Below, in pieces: positions 60,931-64,000 of a stretch of DNA of 64,000 nt. The notes beneath the pieces are model-generated. The model was not told where the DNA came from. It did not search any database and worked only from the letters and a program-made list of their open reading frames with translations. The stretch's first letter is position 1, and every line of letters starts with the position of its first letter. The stretch is from NCBI RefSeq assembly GCF_022539315.1, contig NC_066317.1, forward strand, positions 30,078,048 through 30,142,047, read 5' to 3'. A program made the position numbers and the translations under genes. Origin of the DNA: Serinus canaria (lineage: Eukaryota > Chordata > Aves > Passeriformes > Fringillidae).

Positions 60931-63900
60931 GCTGTTTCAACATGATGTGAACTGCCAGCTTTTTTCCCCTTCTTCATTTTTGCCTGTTGATCTTTTGAGT
61001 AAAAATCCAATTCAAGGCTGTGTAGTTTGTTATGTGTCTCTAAAGTGGAGGAAAAGAATGACAAAGGATGCTAATTTAGAAAGAAACAAGGGAAAAGTGA
61101 TAATGAGAAACTGCCACCAACACAATGTGAACTAAAATATGCCTTCAAAGCAGTGGTGGGCCAGTGAATTACACTCCCACCTAAGACATCTTGAAAATCA
61201 ACTTGATACCTGGGGTTGCAGAAGGACAGAAGGAGGGGAATTTGCTGCAGGAGCTGGAGCCTGGGCTTTGCCTGCTGTTGTGCACATGCATGTGCCTTAC
61301 ACCACCCTGAAAGAGATACTTGCCCATATACCCTGTGCTCCTCCACTGCTCCAAAGCTGCCAGCTGCAGCAGGCACGTGTATTTAGCAGCTACTGCATGA
61401 ATAAGTGAAGCCATGCCTTGTGGCTGGGCATATCTATTTAGCTGGTAAAGGTTGCATGTGGGAAGAAGGTATCAAACTGGAAATATCAGGAAGGACTGTG
61501 ATGTTAAGGTATATGAGCACCTAAAAGCTGGGCTGGCAGGGGGTTGGAGAGCAGTCCTCCTTGGAAAGAGAAGGCAGCAGGCTGTATTTATCTGACCAAG
61601 AATTAATTTAATGCCATGGACTTTTGATTCTGAACCCTAACGGTCTGTGTATACTTCCTATTAAAATGTAATTATTTTTGGCAATAATTATTTATTAAGC
61701 TTATTGTCTGCCACTTCTTTTGGAAGTCAGTCTCCTAATAATGTTCCATTTCCTAAAATAAATTTAGGATATTTCCAGGGGTGGAAATGTGGTTATTTCC
61801 AGGGACTTCTGACTAGAAAAAACATTGGCATAGAACTGGAAGAACAGATCTCTCAAGCACTTTTTCTCTCTTTCACACACACAGCATATCTTTATATTGA
61901 AGGATGTATTTGCATGCAAACACATCCAGACCTGTATAAGAGATTTAGGAGGTAATTTAGGAAATCAGCAAAATGATAAACAAGCATAGCTTTCCTGAAC
62001 AGAACTTGTACAGAATATGGTAATGTGTGCATGAGAGATATAATTATGGAAAAGGAACAGAGCATGAGCACCATATTTATGGTGATACAAAGAGAAATAA
62101 AATAATTAAGAACAGTAAGATTCAACTGAAATGTGTAAAGGCACTGTGGAGGTGTGTTCACACTGTGGAGGTGTGATTTCTGCTGGAAGGAGCACTCTTG
62201 CTGAATTAAATTCAGAATACACTGGGAAAAAATACTGGAATTATGAGTAATCCCCTTTGACAGAAGGTAGAGAGAAGTAACAATGTTTCTATTTCTTTTG
62301 AGAAACAACAGACAAAATACAGAAAGCACACGTTTTCCTAAAAAAATTCTATACAGTGCTTTGAGTCAAAAATGTGGGAAGATGATGTTACTCATCAACA
62401 CTTTTATAGTTTTATTTCTAGAGTGCCCTGTTCTACTTTGATATATACATGTTTAAATAAGATAAGGATTGGTTAAGTGTAATGATGATTATCTGATGCT
62501 AATTTTAAATGGTTAAAGGTGAAGCTCACCAGTGGAAATTGTTGGTCAATCTGCAGTAACCTAGTGTAATATTGACTATTTTCACATCTTCATGCATTGT
62601 TTTTTGTTGAAATCACTTCTTGTACTAATGGGAATGCAAAGTTGCAGTAATAGTTTTCATTTACATTTTATTTGTGAGGTTGCCTGCTCACCCTTCCTCA
62701 TGGAACACTGAGAAGCTCCAAGAAGAATTTCAGCCTGACTTGAGGGGTGGGATGTTGTCTCCTGTCAGTGAGTAAAGGGAAAGGACAGATAAAATGCTGG
62801 TGCTGAATGTCAACCTGGGGTTTAAGCATGGCTATCAGCTATTATTTTTTCTGAGGGGCTTTTGATGTGTTCTATCTGGCTCTTTTTAAATTTTTTTTGC
62901 CATTAGCTACCTGGCAAAGGGCTTTTAAAGGGTTCAGCTGAAGTTGAAGCAATAGAACCAATGTACACAGTAGTTAATTGAATTGGCCAAAGTACTTTTG
63001 GCTCCAGTTTTAAGGAAAGGCCTTATTAAGATTTTCCAATTTGCTTTCAATGATCTGATAAATTAATAGCAGCACACTATTCCAATATAGAATAAGATAT
63101 TTTATCAGAAAATTTTAAATTGACCTCTGTAAGTTGATGACTGATATGAAAAAAATCTACTTTCAGTGTGCTGTGATAGCAAAAATACTGTTAAAACAAT
63201 AATTTATATAATAGATCTTTAAGATTGCATACAGTTTTACTGGACATTTACAAAATTACCAGCATGTACTTTTAAAAAGAGTTATAAGGCTCAGCCTCAT
63301 TTACACTGGGTTTTAGTGGAACAGTAAACTGCAGCAGAAATTAAAGGAGTATTAAATATGAAAATACCCTATTTGTTATGCTTCCATGCTGTCAGTACCA
63401 TTATACCACCTTACATTGCTTATTCTTCTTAATATTTTGGTTTCCAAATCAAGGCATTATTGAAGAGTGGCCTTATATTTTAAGAAAATAATTTTTATTA
63501 GAAATTCAAGGAGACTATTTAAATGCTCTTTGTAAGTAGGATCAGTTTTAAAATGGAGGAAGGACCCAGACTTCAGTACACACACAGTGTATGTTTGTGC
63601 TTTGATGTAGTTTTTCCCAGAACATACTTGTGTATAGTTTTAGGTCATTTGGGCAGAAATTAGAAAATAGGCACCTAAGATTGTTTTTTCCCTCCTAAGA
63701 ACTCAATTCAGCAAAAGCATTTAGGCTGGACTAGACCTGTAGAACACTGGGTTTCTACCTGTGCATATAGAGTGGTTAATCTTGTCTTAGCCTTCCAGTA
63801 TAATTTTGGACAGAAACTTTCTGCACTAGCTTTCTCATCTTTGACAAATATCTGAAAAATCTCTATACAATACTCAGTTTTTACAGTAAAATCTTTAGGC

Positions 63901-64000
63901 TTGTGCTTAACTCTCTGCAAAATGTGGGGGCTTTTTTCCTGATTAAAAGCTAGTACTTGTTGACATTGTTCAGGCCATTCCCAGAAATTTCATATTTGTA
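60931..64000. other. Noncoding stretch, nothing recognised
   Basis: No gene or repeat family supported. A 145-codon minus-strand frame (61892-62329) is rich in hydrophobic residues but shows no domain and is probably chance. A short tandem duplication lies within it (62142-62176). Confidence 0.45.
62142..62176. repeat. 19-bp tandem duplication (second copy partial)
   Basis: cactgtggaggtgtgttca (62142-62160) is followed directly by cactgtggaggtgtg (62161-62175), after which similarity stops. Confidence 0.85.

Noticed and set aside
61892..62329. 145-codon minus-strand open frame rich in hydrophobic residues
   Set aside because: No domain, signal peptide pattern or known protein recognised. 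It spans a tandem duplication and AT-rich DNA, where Leu/Ile/Phe/Ser-rich chance frames are expected. No promoter or splice context.

Overview
This window looks like noncoding DNA from a bird, most likely a passerine. It is AT-rich and poor in CpG. The recognisable interspersed repeats are CR1 LINE 3' fragments of the avian type and two solo LTRs of passerine style. I found no Alu, L1, B1 or MIR-like sequence and no bacterial operon structure. No open frame exceeds 165 codons and none is recognisable as a conserved protein. I saw no convincing exon, tRNA, snRNA or rRNA. The simplest reading is a gene-poor intergenic region or the inside of a very long intron; the sequence alone cannot decide which.

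Layout. 0-10 kb: a minus-strand CR1 tail (about 2.07-2.25 kb), a GC-richer block with a TATA box that looks like an old LTR (3.18-3.83 kb), a minus-strand frame with only two internal stops over about 142 codons (5.96-6.39 kb, possible decayed pseudogene), and a motif-dense block with a perfect RFX X-box (7.8-8.0 kb). 10-21 kb: a 385-bp minus-strand solo LTR with a 6-bp target duplication (10.48-10.86 kb), a cluster of AP-1/CRE motifs (14.80-14.88 kb), the longest CR1 fragment (plus strand, 15.85-16.56 kb) and two unclassified GC-richer islands (17.4 and 20.4 kb). 21-41 kb: almost empty, with a perfect 20-bp palindrome holding an RFX-type site (22.56 kb), a T52 tract (29.18 kb) and a GC-richer block with the longest open frame (32.7-33.3 kb). 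41-53 kb: a plus-strand CR1 with its terminal 8-mer repeats (41.64-42.03 kb), a 49-bp TA microsatellite, and a CR1/LTR cluster (51.67-52.55 kb) that includes a CpG-rich 632-bp solo LTR. 53-64 kb: mostly featureless, with short tandem duplications and one more GC-richer block (60.5-60.9 kb).

No genes work together here, and I found no evidence for a new multi-gene system. The points most worth checking are the candidate regulatory clusters (7.8-8.0, 14.8 and 22.56 kb), the decayed frame at 5.96-6.39 kb, and the identity of the unclassified GC-richer islands, several of which may be unrecognised old retroviral LTRs.
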